64,000 bases of DNA from Microterricola gilva (GTDB lineage: Bacteria; Actinomycetota; Actinomycetes; Actinomycetales; Microbacteriaceae): contig NZ_SHLC01000001.1 of the NCBI RefSeq assembly GCF_004217495.1, positions 496,001 to 560,000 on the forward strand. The letters are read 5' to 3'. The notes beneath the pieces are model-generated. The model made no database searches and had not been told where the DNA came from. It saw only the letters and a program-made list of their open reading frames with translations. Positions within the stretch are counted from its first letter, which is position 1, and the number at the start of each line of letters is the position of its first letter. Shown one piece after another: positions 36,897 to 45,434 of the stretch. The translations under genes were made by a program, and so were the position numbers.

Positions 36897-36971
36897 CCAT
36901 CTGGGTCTGGCACTGCCTGAGTTTTCCTTGGCGGAGGCCGCCGCCTTTCGCGATGCTTCGCGTCGCGCGCG

Positions 36972-36983
36972 TAGGCTGGAGGG
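36972..36983 (+). promoter_or_regulatory. -10 box of tsaB (leaderless type)
   Basis: TAGGCT (36972-36977) ends six bases before ATG 36984. The intervening GGAGGG could alternatively act as a short ribosome-binding site for read-through transcripts. Confidence 0.4.
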
Positions 36984-37649
36984 ATGCTCCTCGCGATCGA
37001 TACCTCAGCCGGAACGAGTGTCGCCATCGTCGACCGTGACGCCGGGATCCTCGCGGAACGCTCCGTGGCCGACACGATGCGCCACGCCGAGGTGATCGGC
37101 GGCATGATCCAGGAGTGCCTCTCGGCGTCCGGAACGACCCGCGACGCCCTCTCCGGCGTCGTCGCCGGTATGGGGCCAGGCCCGTTCACCGGCCTGCGCG
37201 TCGGCATCGCCGCCGCCCGCACCTTCGCCCTGGCTCTCGGCAGGCCGCTCGTGCCGGTCGTGAGCCACGACGCCATCGCCTTCGCCCACTACGGCTCGGC
37301 CGCGACCGTGGGAACAGCGATCGATGCGCCCCTGCTCGTCGTGACCGACGCCCGCCGCCGGGAGCTGTACTGGAGTGCGTACTCCGGGGTCGACGCGCTC
37401 GGCCTGCCCGTTCGCCGCGGTGGCCCCGGCCTCGCGAAGCCGGGCGAGGTGTCGACGACCGTCCTGGACGGCCTCGCCTTCGCCGGGGAGGTGGAACGTC
37501 TGGATGCCGCGGAGATCTCTGCCGGCGCCCTCGGCATGGTCGCCGAACTCAGCTTCGCCGCCGGCCGCCCGTTCGCCGCCGACGAGCCGCTCTACCTGCG
37601 CTCGCCCGATGTCATGCTCTCCACCGGCCCCAAGCGGGTCACCAGGTGA
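36984..37649 (+). CDS. tsaB: tRNA t6A biosynthesis protein TsaB
   Basis: A 221-residue ASKHA-fold partner of TsaD. MLLAIDTSAGTSVAIVD at the start, HAEVIGGMIQECL, and the GMGPGPFTGLRVGIAAARTFALAL motif (about 56-79) are diagnostic. It lacks the metal-binding His pair found in TsaD, as expected for the non-catalytic partner. Its stop overlaps the rimI GTG by four bases. Confidence 0.94.
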   Translation: MLLAIDTSAGTSVAIVDRDAGILAERSVADTMRHAEVIGGMIQECLSASGTTRDALSGVVAGMGPGPFTGLRVGIAAARTFALALGRPLVPVVSHDAIAFAHYGSAATVGTAIDAPLLVVTDARRRELYWSAYSGVDALGLPVRRGGPGLAKPGEVSTTVLDGLAFAGEVERLDAAEISAGALGMVAELSFAAGRPFAADEPLYLRSPDVMLSTGPKRVTR

Positions 37650-38170
37650 CCTGGCAGCTGCGCCGGGCCGGTGCCGCGGACGTTCCGGCGATCATGGCCA
37701 TCGAGACGGCGATGTTCCCCACCGACGCGTGGTCGCCGGAGGCCATGTCCCGCGACGTCTCAGACCCCAAGTGCTACTACCTGGTGGCGTTCCCGCCCGA
37801 TGCGCCGCAGAACATCGAGGCCTATGCCGGGCTGCTTGCGCCGCGTGGCGCCTTCGAGGCCGACATCCAGACGATCGCCGTCGCGCCAGGCGCTCAGGGC
37901 AAGGGCCTCGGCCGCGTGCTCATGCTGCGGCTGATCGACGAGGCGCGCAGCCGCGGTGCGCGTGAGATCTTCCTCGAGGTGCGTGCGGACAATCCGGGCG
38001 CCAGACACCTCTACGAGAAGCTCGGCTTCGCCGAGATCGGTGTGCGCCGCGGTTACTACAAACCCGACAACGTCGATGCGGTCGTGATGCGGCTGGCCAT
38101 AGCCGCGCCGCAGCCCGGACTGGCCCAGCCGGACAAAACCGGCCTCGAGCAGCAGGAGACACCCTCGTGA
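37646..38170 (+). CDS. rimI: Ribosomal-protein-alanine N-acetyltransferase RimI
   Basis: A 174-residue GNAT acetyltransferase. The acetyl-CoA loop is [10 protein letters not shown] (84-93), preceded by TIAVAPG and followed by [41 protein letters not shown], the RimI-type C-terminus. It has an additional tail of about 25 residues after the domain. GTG 37646 overlaps tsaB and its own stop overlaps tsaD, so tsaB-rimI-tsaD are translationally coupled, a frequent arrangement. Confidence 0.92.
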   Translation: MTWQLRRAGAADVPAIMAIETAMFPTDAWSPEAMSRDVSDPKCYYLVAFPPDAPQNIEAYAGLLAPRGAFEADIQTIAVAPGAQGKGLGRVLMLRLIDEARSRGAREIFLEVRADNPGARHLYEKLGFAEIGVRRGYYKPDNVDAVVMRLAIAAPQPGLAQPDKTGLEQQETPS

Positions 38171-39249
38171 GCAGCACCATGAACCGCACCGATCCGCTCG
38201 TGCTCGGCATCGAGACGAGCTGTGACGAGACCGGCATCGGGATCGTGCGCGGCACGACCCTGCTCGCCAACACGATCGCATCCTCGATGGACGAGCACGC
38301 GCGCTACGGCGGGGTCGTGCCGGAGGTTGCGGCCCGCGCGCACCTCGAGGAGATGACGCCGGCGATCACCGCGGCGCTGGCGGAGGCCGGCATCCGGCTC
38401 GACGACATCGACGCGGTGGCCGTCACCAGCGGGCCGGGCCTCGCCGGGGCGCTGATGGTCGGCGTCGGCGCGGCCAAGGCGCTCGCGATCGCGCTCGACA
38501 AGCCGATCTACGCCGTCAACCACCTCGTCGGACACGTCGGGGCCGACCTGCTCGCCACCGGGCAGGACGGCGTCTCCGAGCCGCTTGAGTACCCGACCAT
38601 CGCACTTCTCGTCTCGGGCGGGCACACCTCGTTGCTGCTGGTGCGCGACCTCACCGGCGACGTCGAGCTGCTCGGCGAGACGATCGATGACGCGGCGGGT
38701 GAGGCCTTCGACAAGGTCGCCCGCGTGCTCGGCCTTCCCTACCCGGGCGGCCCGCACATCGACCGCCTCGCGGCGGAGGGCAACCCGAAGGCGATCCGTT
38801 TCCCCCGCGGGCTCACGCTGCCCAAGGACATGGCCAAGCACCGCTACGACTTCAGTTTCTCCGGGCTCAAGACGGCCGTCGCGCGCTGGGTGGAGAAGGC
38901 CCAGGATGCCGGCGAGGAGGTGCCAGTCGCCGACGTCGCCGCCAGCTTCCGCGAGGCCGTCGTCGATGTGCTCATCGGCAAGGCGATCGCTGCGTGCATC
39001 GATCACGGCGTTCCGCGCTTGCTGCTCGGCGGCGGCGTTGTGGCCAATGCACGGGTGCGGGAACTCGCCGGGGAGCGGGCCGCGGCGGCCGGCATCGAGC
39101 TGCGCATCCCGCCGCTGAGCCTCTGCACCGACAACGGCGCCATGATCGCGGCGCTCGGCGCGCAGCTGATCATGGCGGGCAATGAGCCAAGCTCGCTGGA
39201 CTTCGGCGCCGACTCGACCCTCCCGGTCACCGACATTCAGGTGCACTGA
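38167..39249 (+). CDS. tsaD: tRNA N6-adenosine threonylcarbamoyltransferase TsaD
   Basis: A 360-residue metalloenzyme completing t6A37. [15 protein letters not shown] starts the ASKHA fold, and [11 protein letters not shown] is present. The metal ligands His119 and His123 lie in NHLVGHV, followed by [13 protein letters not shown] and [26 protein letters not shown]. The C-terminal CTDNGAMIA carries the last ligand. GTG 38167 overlaps the rimI stop. No terminator is obvious immediately downstream. Confidence 0.96.
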   Translation: MSSTMNRTDPLVLGIETSCDETGIGIVRGTTLLANTIASSMDEHARYGGVVPEVAARAHLEEMTPAITAALAEAGIRLDDIDAVAVTSGPGLAGALMVGVGAAKALAIALDKPIYAVNHLVGHVGADLLATGQDGVSEPLEYPTIALLVSGGHTSLLLVRDLTGDVELLGETIDDAAGEAFDKVARVLGLPYPGGPHIDRLAAEGNPKAIRFPRGLTLPKDMAKHRYDFSFSGLKTAVARWVEKAQDAGEEVPVADVAASFREAVVDVLIGKAIAACIDHGVPRLLLGGGVVANARVRELAGERAAAAGIELRIPPLSLCTDNGAMIAALGAQLIMAGNEPSSLDFGADSTLPVTDIQVH

Positions 39250-39342
39250 CGAGCCGGCAGCCAGAGGATTTACCCTGCTGGGGCCGCACAACCCTGAAGC
39301 TGAGGTCTAGGCTTGAGGTGTGTCGCACAGTTGCCGCTGTCG

Positions 39343-39371
39343 TTGACAGCCAGACTGCTCGATGCGACCAT
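39343..39371 (+). promoter_or_regulatory. Possible promoter of the DUF4190 gene
   Basis: TTGACA (39343-39348), 17 bases, GACCAT (39366-39371); perfect -35, weak -10. About 60 bases before ATG 39432. Confidence 0.4.
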
Positions 39372-39431
39372 AGCTCCGCGGTGACCGTGAGGCCGGATTG
39401 GCCCGCACCGCAGACGAGAAGGGCTCAAACC

Positions 39432-39983
39432 ATGACCGATCAGAATCTGCCCCCCGTACCGCCCAGCGAACCGACTCCGCCGACCACGCCCGACGTCCCG
39501 GCAGCAGCTCCTGAGGTTCCAGCGGCTCCAGAGGTCCCCGCAGCTCCGGCCTATGTTGCGCCCCCTGCGCCCCCGGCTCCCGCCTATGGCGCCCCACAGG
39601 TTCCGCCCGCCCCTGCTTACGGCGCCCCGGAGGTTCCTCCGGCTCCCGCGTACGGTGCACCGGCCTACGGCGCCCCGGCTGCCGGTTACGGCCAGCCCGC
39701 CTTCGGCGCAGCGCCCAAGACGAACACCTTCGCCATCGTGTCGCTGGTCGCCTCGATCGCCGGTCTGTTCACCGGCATCACCTTCCTGGTCGGCATCATC
39801 TTCGGCCACATCTCGCTCAGCCAGATCAAGAAGACGGCAGAGGGTGGACGCGGCATGGCGATCGCCGGCCTCATCATCGGCTACATCGGACTCGTCGTCG
39901 GCATCATCGTGACGATCGCGCTGATCGCCTTCTTCGCAGCGCTCGCGGCGAACCCGAACTTCGACGGCACCTACAACTACTAG
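39432..39983 (+). CDS. DUF4190 membrane protein with Pro/Ala/Tyr-rich N-terminus
   Basis: A 183-residue protein. Residues 1-95 are low-complexity, built from repeated PAYGAP and VPPAP units; 97-180 hold two membrane helices (FAIVSLVASIAGLFTGITFLV and MAIAGLIIGYIGLVVGIIVTIALI) joined by the DUF4190 loop FGHISLSQIKKTAEGGRG. The family is common in actinobacteria and its function is unknown. The Pro-rich part most likely faces the cytoplasm because no signal peptide precedes it. ATG 39432 follows AGAAGGG. A hairpin lies after the stop. Confidence 0.85.
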   Translation: MTDQNLPPVPPSEPTPPTTPDVPAAAPEVPAAPEVPAAPAYVAPPAPPAPAYGAPQVPPAPAYGAPEVPPAPAYGAPAYGAPAAGYGQPAFGAAPKTNTFAIVSLVASIAGLFTGITFLVGIIFGHISLSQIKKTAEGGRGMAIAGLIIGYIGLVVGIIVTIALIAFFAALAANPNFDGTYNY

Positions 39984-39986
39984 TCG

Positions 39987-40043
39987 CGAACTCGTAAGAA
40001 CGGCCCTCATCCGATGTGGATGGGGGCCGTTTCTGCGAGTTCG
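39987..40043. terminator. Long hairpin between convergent genes (second family member)
   Basis: CGAACTCG (39987-39994) pairs with CGAGTTCG (40036-40043), continuing imperfectly through CGGCCC and CATCC with their partners. Outer arms match the hairpin at 31858-31914. Confidence 0.7.
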
Positions 40044-40059
40044 GCGGATGGGCGGGCTG

Positions 40060-41262
40060 CTACACACGCTCCACGAGCAGCGTCACGTGCTTGCCGGCCG
40101 CGCGGGTGAGCACAATCGTGGCGGCCGCGGAGCCCTTGAGCTTCAGGCGGGAGCGCAGCGTCGCCGGGTCGATGTCGATGCCACGCTTCTTGATCTCGAG
40201 CGTGCCGATGCCGCGGGCGGAGAGGGCGGCCTTGAGCTTCTTCTCGTCGGCAGGCAGCCGCTCGATCACACGGAAGCACGTGGCGAACGGCGTCTCCTGC
40301 GCGGTGTCAGCGGTGAGGTACGCGATGCCATCGCTCAACATCGATGCATCGAGCGAGCGGGCGAGGTCGCCGATCAGGCGGGAGCGGATGACGGCCCCGT
40401 CCGGTTCGTAGATGTACTCGCCAAGCTCGCCGACCTCGACGTCGTCGCTGTCGCCTGAAGCCGCGAGCTCGTGGCTTCCGTCCCGATTGAGCACCAGCGC
40501 ACTGCGCCGGATTCCCGGCCGCGCGAGCGCGCCGAACCACAACCCCATCTCGACGAGCTGGCCATCGACGGAGACCCACTGCGCCTCCGCCTCGGCCGGG
40601 ATGAGTGAGCGGTCGAAGCCAGGCCCGAGCTTGACCCCGGTCGGGAAGCGCTCGGCCAGGCCGAAGGCGAAGTCCAGTGACGGCGTGTAGTCCTCTGGCC
40701 GCGTGAGCCTGGAGGTGTTGCCGTGGCCGGCGCTCCGGCGGGCGGGGTCGAGGTAGATGCCATCGGCCGGTCCGCCGTCCAGTGCCTCGAGGTCGACCTC
40801 CTCTGCGCGGGCGTGCAGCACGTTCGCGTGCGGGAACGGCGCGAGGTTGAAGGAGGCCAGCGTCGCGGTGACCTCGTCGGCATCCGCTGCCGTGACCCGC
40901 AGATCGAGGGCGGCGATGGCGATCGCGTCTCCGCCGATGCCGCAGCCGAGGTCGGCGACGTGCTTCACCCCTGCACCGGCGAAACGACCGGCGTGCAGCG
41001 CGGCGACACGCAGTCGCGTCGCCTGCTCGAGGCCGGCCTCGGTGAAGAGCATGGTGCGGGCGAACTCGCCGAACTTGCCTGCGGCCTTGGCGCGCAGCTT
41101 GGCCTGGCTGAGCACAGCTGCGACGAGGCCAGGAGCGTGCCCGTCCTTGCGCAGCTCGGCGACCGTGCGCACGACGTCGGCAGAGGAGTCCCACTCCGGC
41201 AGCGAGTCGAGGAGCCGCAGCCCGTCGGGGGAGAGCAGTTCGATGAGCTCGGAGCGTTCCAT
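40060..41262 (-). CDS. SAM-dependent methyltransferase with THUMP-like domain
   Basis: A 400-residue cytosolic protein. The Rossmann methyltransferase core has DLGCGIGGDAIAIA (104-117), VTAADADEVTATLA and YLDPARR. The C-terminal part (about 310-400) resembles the THUMP-like domain seen in actinobacterial class I methyltransferases of unknown substrate, ending KGSAAATIVLTRAAGKHVTLLVERV. An RNA target is likely but not shown. ATG 41262 is chosen because TAGCGT ends seven bases upstream (leaderless type); a GTG three codons earlier is the alternative. Confidence 0.8.
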   Translation of the reverse strand: MERSELIELLSPDGLRLLDSLPEWDSSADVVRTVAELRKDGHAPGLVAAVLSQAKLRAKAAGKFGEFARTMLFTEAGLEQATRLRVAALHAGRFAGAGVKHVADLGCGIGGDAIAIAALDLRVTAADADEVTATLASFNLAPFPHANVLHARAEEVDLEALDGGPADGIYLDPARRSAGHGNTSRLTRPEDYTPSLDFAFGLAERFPTGVKLGPGFDRSLIPAEAEAQWVSVDGQLVEMGLWFGALARPGIRRSALVLNRDGSHELAASGDSDDVEVGELGEYIYEPDGAVIRSRLIGDLARSLDASMLSDGIAYLTADTAQETPFATCFRVIERLPADEKKLKAALSARGIGTLEIKKRGIDIDPATLRSRLKLKGSAAATIVLTRAAGKHVTLLVERV

Positions 41263-41369
41263 AGCTGCCACGCTAACACCGCAGCGGGGTGCCGTCCGTG
41301 CCGGTTGCTCGGCCGTCGATTCGGCATCCGCCCGGCATTCACCGCTGGCTTGCTCTCAGGGCGAATTCA

Positions 41370-41396
41370 CTGGCACTCACGTTGCACGAGTGCCAA
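41370..41396 (+). promoter_or_regulatory. CIRCE element 1 (HrcA operator)
   Basis: CTGGCACTC, nine bases, GAGTGCCAA: a perfect 9-bp inverted repeat with the CIRCE spacing, differing from the TTAGCACTC consensus at two positions per arm. Confidence 0.8.
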
Positions 41397-41414
41397 CCAA
41401 GGCCTAAACTCGAC

Positions 41415-41441
41415 TTAGCACTCTCGGTGTGAGTGTGCTAA
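41415..41441 (+). promoter_or_regulatory. CIRCE element 2 (HrcA operator)
   Basis: TTAGCACTC, nine bases, GTGTGCTAA: consensus left arm and one mismatch in the right arm. It lies 18 bases after the first CIRCE and 30 bases before groES. Confidence 0.85.
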
Positions 41442-41471
41442 CTCCACGTCTTTTCTAGAAAGAGGTCAACC

Positions 41472-41768
41472 GTGTCGGTCAGCATCAAGCCGCTCGAGGA
41501 TCGCATTGTCATCAAGCAGGTTGAGGCCGAGCAGGTCACTGCGTCGGGACTCGTCATTCCTGACACCGCCAAGGAGAAGCCCCAGGAGGGCGAGGTCGTG
41601 GCTGTGGGCCCCGGTCGCATCGACGACAATGGCAACCGCGTACCGCTCGACGTCGCAGTCGGCGACAAGGTTCTCTACTCCAAGTACGGCGGAACCGAAG
41701 TGAAGTTCGGCGGCGAGGACTTCCTCGTGCTGTCGGCTCGCGACGTGCTCGCTGTGGTCGTGCGCTAA
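41472..41768 (+). CDS. groES: Co-chaperonin GroES
   Basis: A 98-residue cap protein of the chaperonin: [48 protein letters not shown], including the mobile loop, then the [17 protein letters not shown] end. GTG 41472 follows AAAGAGG. Two CIRCE boxes upstream indicate heat-inducible repression by HrcA. groEL does not follow; a terminator comes directly after the stop, so the chaperonin partner must be elsewhere. Confidence 0.96.
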   Translation: MSVSIKPLEDRIVIKQVEAEQVTASGLVIPDTAKEKPQEGEVVAVGPGRIDDNGNRVPLDVAVGDKVLYSKYGGTEVKFGGEDFLVLSARDVLAVVVR

Positions 41769-41784
41769 GCATCACCGTTTTCGG

Positions 41785-41822
41785 AAGACCCGGATGGCTT
41801 CGGCCATCCGGGTCTTTTTTGT
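41785..41822 (+). terminator. Rho-independent terminator after groES
   Basis: Perfect 14-bp stem (41785-41798 with 41803-41816) on a TTCG loop, followed by a run of T. It is the most classical terminator in the window. Confidence 0.95.
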
Positions 41823-41866
41823 CGGAGCAACACGCCCGACGGTGCGGTGCACACTGTATACAGGCG

Positions 41867-41878
41867 TAGAATGCCGAA
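41867..41878 (+). promoter_or_regulatory. -10 box of rarD (leaderless type)
   Basis: TAGAAT (41867-41872) ends six bases before GTG 41879, with no ribosome-binding site between. Confidence 0.5.
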
Positions 41879-42853
41879 GTGGAAAACCCCAACGAACCGC
41901 AGATCACCTCCGCCCCGCCGTCGGCCGCCCCGGTCTCGAACGCGCCGGGCGCAGGTCGTTCCGGTCTGATCTACGCCGGCATCGCCTACGTGCTCTGGGG
42001 ATTCCTGCCGATCTACTTCATCTCGCTGGCGCCGAGCGGTGCCTTCGAGATCGTCGCGTGGCGCATCGTGTTCTCGCTCGTGTTCTGCATACTGCTGCTC
42101 GCGGTCACCCGGAAGTTCAAGCCCTTCTTCGCGCTGCTCATGCAGCCGCGCATCTCGCTCACCATGGCGTTGGCGGGCGCGCTCATCTACGTGAACTGGC
42201 AGACGTACATCTACAGCGCGATGAGCGGCCAGGTCGTCGAAGCCTCTCTCGGCTACTTCATCAACCCCATCGTGACCGTGTTCCTCGGGGTGTTCTTCCT
42301 GCGTGAGCGACTGCGGCCTGCGCAGTGGGCGGCCGTCGGTGTCAGCGTCCTCGCGGTGCTCGTGATCGCGATCAGCGCCGGCAGCGTGCCGTGGATCGCC
42401 CTCACGCTCGCCTTCTCCTTCGGCTTCTACGGTTACATCAAGAAGCGGGTCGGCAATACCGTCGACGCCGTAGCCGGGCTCACCATGGAGACGGTCTGGT
42501 TGTTCCCCGTCGCGATCGTGCAGCTCATCGTCGTGGCGATGACGGTCGGCATCACCTTCGGAACGGTCAGCCCGGTCCACACGGCCCTGCTCATCGGCAC
42601 CGGCGTCATCACCGCCGTCCCGCTGATCCTCTTTGCTGCCGCATCGCGCAGGCTGCCGCTGATCTACATGGGCTTCATCCAGTACTTCGCACCGATCATC
42701 CAGTTCCTCGTCGGCGTGCTCATCCTGCAGGAGCCGATGTCCCCCGAACGGTGGATCGGCTTCTCGCTGGTCTGGCTGGCGCTGCTCATCCTCACCGTCG
42801 ACGCGCTCGCCAATCGGCGCGGAAACCGGCAAACGGTCGCCGAACTGGTCTGA
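41879..42853 (+). CDS. rarD: RarD/EamA-family transporter
   Basis: A 324-residue inner-membrane protein of the drug/metabolite transporter superfamily, with about ten membrane helices after a 28-residue Pro/Ala-rich cytoplasmic lead. The RarD signature is present: AYVLWGFLPIYFISL, IYVNWQTYIYSAMSGQVVEASLGYFINPIVTVFLGVFFLRERL, and PLIYMGFIQYFAPIIQFLVGVLILQEPM. RarD proteins are named for chloramphenicol sensitivity in enterobacteria; the natural substrate is unknown. Single-gene unit after the groES terminator. Confidence 0.88.
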   Translation: MENPNEPQITSAPPSAAPVSNAPGAGRSGLIYAGIAYVLWGFLPIYFISLAPSGAFEIVAWRIVFSLVFCILLLAVTRKFKPFFALLMQPRISLTMALAGALIYVNWQTYIYSAMSGQVVEASLGYFINPIVTVFLGVFFLRERLRPAQWAAVGVSVLAVLVIAISAGSVPWIALTLAFSFGFYGYIKKRVGNTVDAVAGLTMETVWLFPVAIVQLIVVAMTVGITFGTVSPVHTALLIGTGVITAVPLILFAAASRRLPLIYMGFIQYFAPIIQFLVGVLILQEPMSPERWIGFSLVWLALLILTVDALANRRGNRQTVAELV

Positions 42854-42979
42854 GCCGTTTCGGACAGTTCCAGCATCGGCGCGAGGCCCTGAGAGTTCCT
42901 GAGCTGAGGCTGCCGCCTCGCGCGTCGCTGCGCGGCGCGCGGGGCGATGTAACGATTTGACTTACTCGGCAACGTTGTG

Positions 42980-43019
42980 GCATCGAAGCCTTGTTTCGAT
43001 GCGCAGCGGCCAATACTGT
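42980..43019 (+). promoter_or_regulatory. Candidate promoter/operator of the binding-lipoprotein gene
   Basis: TTGTTT (42991-42996), 17 bases, TACTGT (43014-43019). An 8-bp inverted repeat GCATCGAA/TTCGATGC (42980-42987 with 42995-43002) overlaps the -35, as a repressor site would. The rest of the 226-base gap holds nothing clear. Confidence 0.4.
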
Positions 43020-43079
43020 GACACCACGGCAGTCTGTTGACTGTCTCATCGGTGTTCATTCAAGCCATATAGGAGCAAC

Positions 43080-44390
43080 ATGAGCGTATTCGCGAAGGCC
43101 TCGGCCTCCCGCTCCGTCCGGGCAATGCTGAGCGGAGTCGCCCTCATCGGCGTCAGCGCACTCGTACTGACCGGATGCAGCAGCACGGGAGGGGGCGGCA
43201 GCACCACATCGCCCGAGTCCACAACCCCAGCCGATGCCGGTGACGCACTGCCGATCGCGGCAGGTGACCGCGATCTCGCGGTCAAGCTGGGCCAGCTGGC
43301 CCCGCAGAGCGGATCGCTCGCTTTCCTCGGCCCGCCCCAGATCGCAGCAGCGCAGCTCGCGGTCGACGACATCAACGCCGCAGATCTGGGCATCCAGCTC
43401 GAGCTGAACGTGCGTGACGAGGGTGACACGACGGTTGACGTCGCAACGGGATCCGTGACCGACCTGCTGTCGCTGGGCGTGTCCGCCATCTCCGGCGCGG
43501 CTGCATCGGCGCAGACCCGCAACGTCTACGAGCAGGTCACGAGTGCAGGCGTCGTGCTGATGTCGCCGTCGAACACGGGCCTCGACCTCACCGACATCGC
43601 AGACAACGGCCTGTACTGGCGTACGGCGCCGTCCGACGTGCTGCAGGGTGAGGTGCTCGGAAACCTCATCGCAGAGGACGGTAACAGCACACTCGGCATC
43701 ATCTACCAGAACGACGCATACGGCACCGGCCTGGCCGAGACCACGAAGACCAACTTCGAGGCCGGCGGCGGAACGGTTGTCGCGGAGTCGAGCTTCAACA
43801 CGGGTGACACGAACTTCACGACGCAGATCAGCGACGTGACGGCGCAGAACCCCGACGCGATCGCCCTGATCACCTTCGACCAGAGCAAGATCATCATCCC
43901 CGAGCTGGTCGGTTCCGGGTTCCCCGGCGACAAGCTCTACCTGGTTGACGGCAACCTCGTCGACTACAGCGCCGACTTCGCAACCGGTCTCATCACCGGC
44001 GCGAAGGGCACCAAGCCCGGTCTCGATCTGACCAAGCTCGGTGACTTCACCGACCGTCTGCTCGAGGTCGACCCGACGCTGACCGACTTCACCTACGCGC
44101 CAGAGTCGTACGACAACATCGTGCTCTTCGCTCTGGCGGCCTACGCGGCCAACGACACGACGGGGCAGTCGATCGCCGACTACCTCCGCCAGGTCTCCGG
44201 CGGCAGCGGCGAAGGTGAGAAGGTCACCAGCTTCGAGGATGGCGTCGCGCTGCTCAAGAAGGGTGAGCAGATCGACTACGACGGCTACTCCGGCCCGATC
44301 ACCTTCGATGAGAACGGTGACCCGACCGAGGCGACCATCGGCATCTACCAGTACGACGCGGGCAACCTGCCCTCCAAGCGACTGAACTAA
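43080..44390 (+). CDS. Branched-chain amino acid-type ABC transporter substrate-binding lipoprotein
   Basis: A 436-residue periplasmic-binding protein of the LivJ/Leu-Ile-Val type. A lipoprotein signal ends in the lipobox LTGC (about 30-33), followed by a Gly/Ser/Thr linker. The binding fold begins LAVKLGQLAPQSGSLAFLGPPQIAAAQLAVDDINA and includes SPSNTGLDLTDIADNGLYWRTAPSD and GIIYQNDAYGTGLAE. It should feed the livHMGF transporter encoded on the other strand about 1 kb away. ATG 43080 follows TAGGAG. A terminator follows the stop. Confidence 0.9.
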   Translation: MSVFAKASASRSVRAMLSGVALIGVSALVLTGCSSTGGGGSTTSPESTTPADAGDALPIAAGDRDLAVKLGQLAPQSGSLAFLGPPQIAAAQLAVDDINAADLGIQLELNVRDEGDTTVDVATGSVTDLLSLGVSAISGAAASAQTRNVYEQVTSAGVVLMSPSNTGLDLTDIADNGLYWRTAPSDVLQGEVLGNLIAEDGNSTLGIIYQNDAYGTGLAETTKTNFEAGGGTVVAESSFNTGDTNFTTQISDVTAQNPDAIALITFDQSKIIIPELVGSGFPGDKLYLVDGNLVDYSADFATGLITGAKGTKPGLDLTKLGDFTDRLLEVDPTLTDFTYAPESYDNIVLFALAAYAANDTTGQSIADYLRQVSGGSGEGEKVTSFEDGVALLKKGEQIDYDGYSGPITFDENGDPTEATIGIYQYDAGNLPSKRLN

Positions 44391-44402
44391 TAGCGCAACC
44401 AC

Positions 44403-44434
44403 AGAAGGGCCCCGGCTTCGGCCGGGGCCCTTCT
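44403..44434 (+). terminator. Terminator after the binding-lipoprotein gene
   Basis: Perfect 14-bp stem AGAAGGGCCCCGGC and complement (44403-44416, 44421-44434) on a TTCG loop; no long T-run. Confidence 0.75.
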
Positions 44435-44462
44435 GCATGGCGGTGGCACTTTCGGAGAAGGC

Positions 44463-44493
44463 TTGACTCTCACACGGTGTGAGGGTGGATCGT
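44463..44493 (+). promoter_or_regulatory. MerR-type promoter/operator of the MerR/GyrI gene
   Basis: TTGACT (44463-44468) followed by the dyad CTCACAC-GG-TGTGAG (44469-44484) between -35 and a weak -10 near 44488. A dyad in a 19-base spacer is the hallmark of MerR-family autoregulated promoters. Confidence 0.65.
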
Positions 44494-44503
44494 CGGAGAC
44501 ATC

Positions 44504-45352
44504 ATGTTCACCATTGGAGAGTTCGCGTCGATCGGTCGGGTGTCTGTGCGCATGCTCAGGCACTATGACGAGATCGGTCTGCTGCCACCCGCCCGCGTCG
44601 ACCCATTCTCGGGCTACCGCTACTACGCAGGGACGCAGTTCCGGGAGCTGAGCCGGATCGTCACGCTGAAGGAGCTCGGTTTCGGCCTCGAGGATGTCGC
44701 CACGATCGTGCACGGGGGCCTCGGCCCCGATGCCGTGCACACGATGCTGCTGCGTCGTCGGGCGGAGCTTGCAACTCAGCTCGAGCTCGATACGACCAGG
44801 CTCAAACGCCTCGACGCGCACATCCGCATTGCAGAAGGAGAAACCATCATGTCTGATCCCACGGGCACCGCAGCAGTCGCGCTCCGCGCACTTCCCGAGG
44901 AGAGGGTGGCCGGTGCCACCGCCATCGCGCCCGGTTTCGGCCCGTCGAATATCACTCCGGTCATCGGGCCGCTGTTCGACCGCCTGCGCGCGGCCATGAC
45001 CGCGGCCGGTGTGTCGCCCCAGGGAGAGGCGATCGCGAGCTACGACGCCATCGAGGACGCCCCAGACGGCGAGAGCGTGCGCGCGAGCGCCTGGTTGATC
45101 GTGCCGGATGACGTGGCGGCCGGCGACGGTTTCACGGTGCAGACGCTTCCCGGCGTGATCCAGGCCGCCACGATCGTGCACCACGGCAGCATGGCGACCA
45201 TCGGTGAGAGCTGGCAGGCGCTGCACGACTGGATCGCCGAGAACGGCTTCGAGCTGGCCGGGGTCTGCCGGGAGCGCTACATCCTCTCGCAGCCGGAACC
45301 GCAGGAGGACTGGGTGACCGAACTCCAGCAGCCGGTGGCCACCACGCGGTAG
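44504..45352 (+). CDS. MerR-family regulator with GyrI-like effector-binding domain
   Basis: A 282-residue regulator. The N-terminal winged helix is FTIGEFASIGRVSVRMLRHYDEIGLLPPARVDPFSGYRYY (about 2-41), followed by a dimerisation helix (about 75-112). From about residue 120 comes a GyrI/BmrR-type effector domain with LPEERVAGATAIAPGF and the end AGVCRERYILS. Such proteins sense cationic drugs or similar ligands. It probably controls its own promoter. At residue 116 an in-frame ATG is preceded by AGAAGGAG, so a free effector domain could also be made. No obvious target gene is adjacent. Confidence 0.88.
   Translation: MFTIGEFASIGRVSVRMLRHYDEIGLLPPARVDPFSGYRYYAGTQFRELSRIVTLKELGFGLEDVATIVHGGLGPDAVHTMLLRRRAELATQLELDTTRLKRLDAHIRIAEGETIMSDPTGTAAVALRALPEERVAGATAIAPGFGPSNITPVIGPLFDRLRAAMTAAGVSPQGEAIASYDAIEDAPDGESVRASAWLIVPDDVAAGDGFTVQTLPGVIQAATIVHHGSMATIGESWQALHDWIAENGFELAGVCRERYILSQPEPQEDWVTELQQPVATTR
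44833..44851 (+). promoter_or_regulatory. Internal ribosome-binding site and start within the MerR gene
   Basis: AGAAGGAG (44833-44840), eight bases, ATG (44849-44851), in frame and exactly at the junction of DNA-binding and effector domains. It would give a 167-residue effector domain alone. Confidence 0.5.
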
Positions 45353-45360
45353 AACGTACG

Positions 45361-45390
45361 CGACCGCGGTAGTCGCGACTACCGCGGTCG
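45361..45390. repeat. 30-bp perfect palindrome between convergent genes
   Basis: CGACCGCGGTAGTCG (45361-45375) is followed at once by its exact complement (45376-45390). It may terminate both the MerR gene and livF, or bind a protein; no T-run follows. Confidence 0.8.
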
Positions 45391-45434
45391 AGTGGTTCCT
45401 ACCGCGCGAGCGAGTGCTGCGCGGTTGAACCGCG

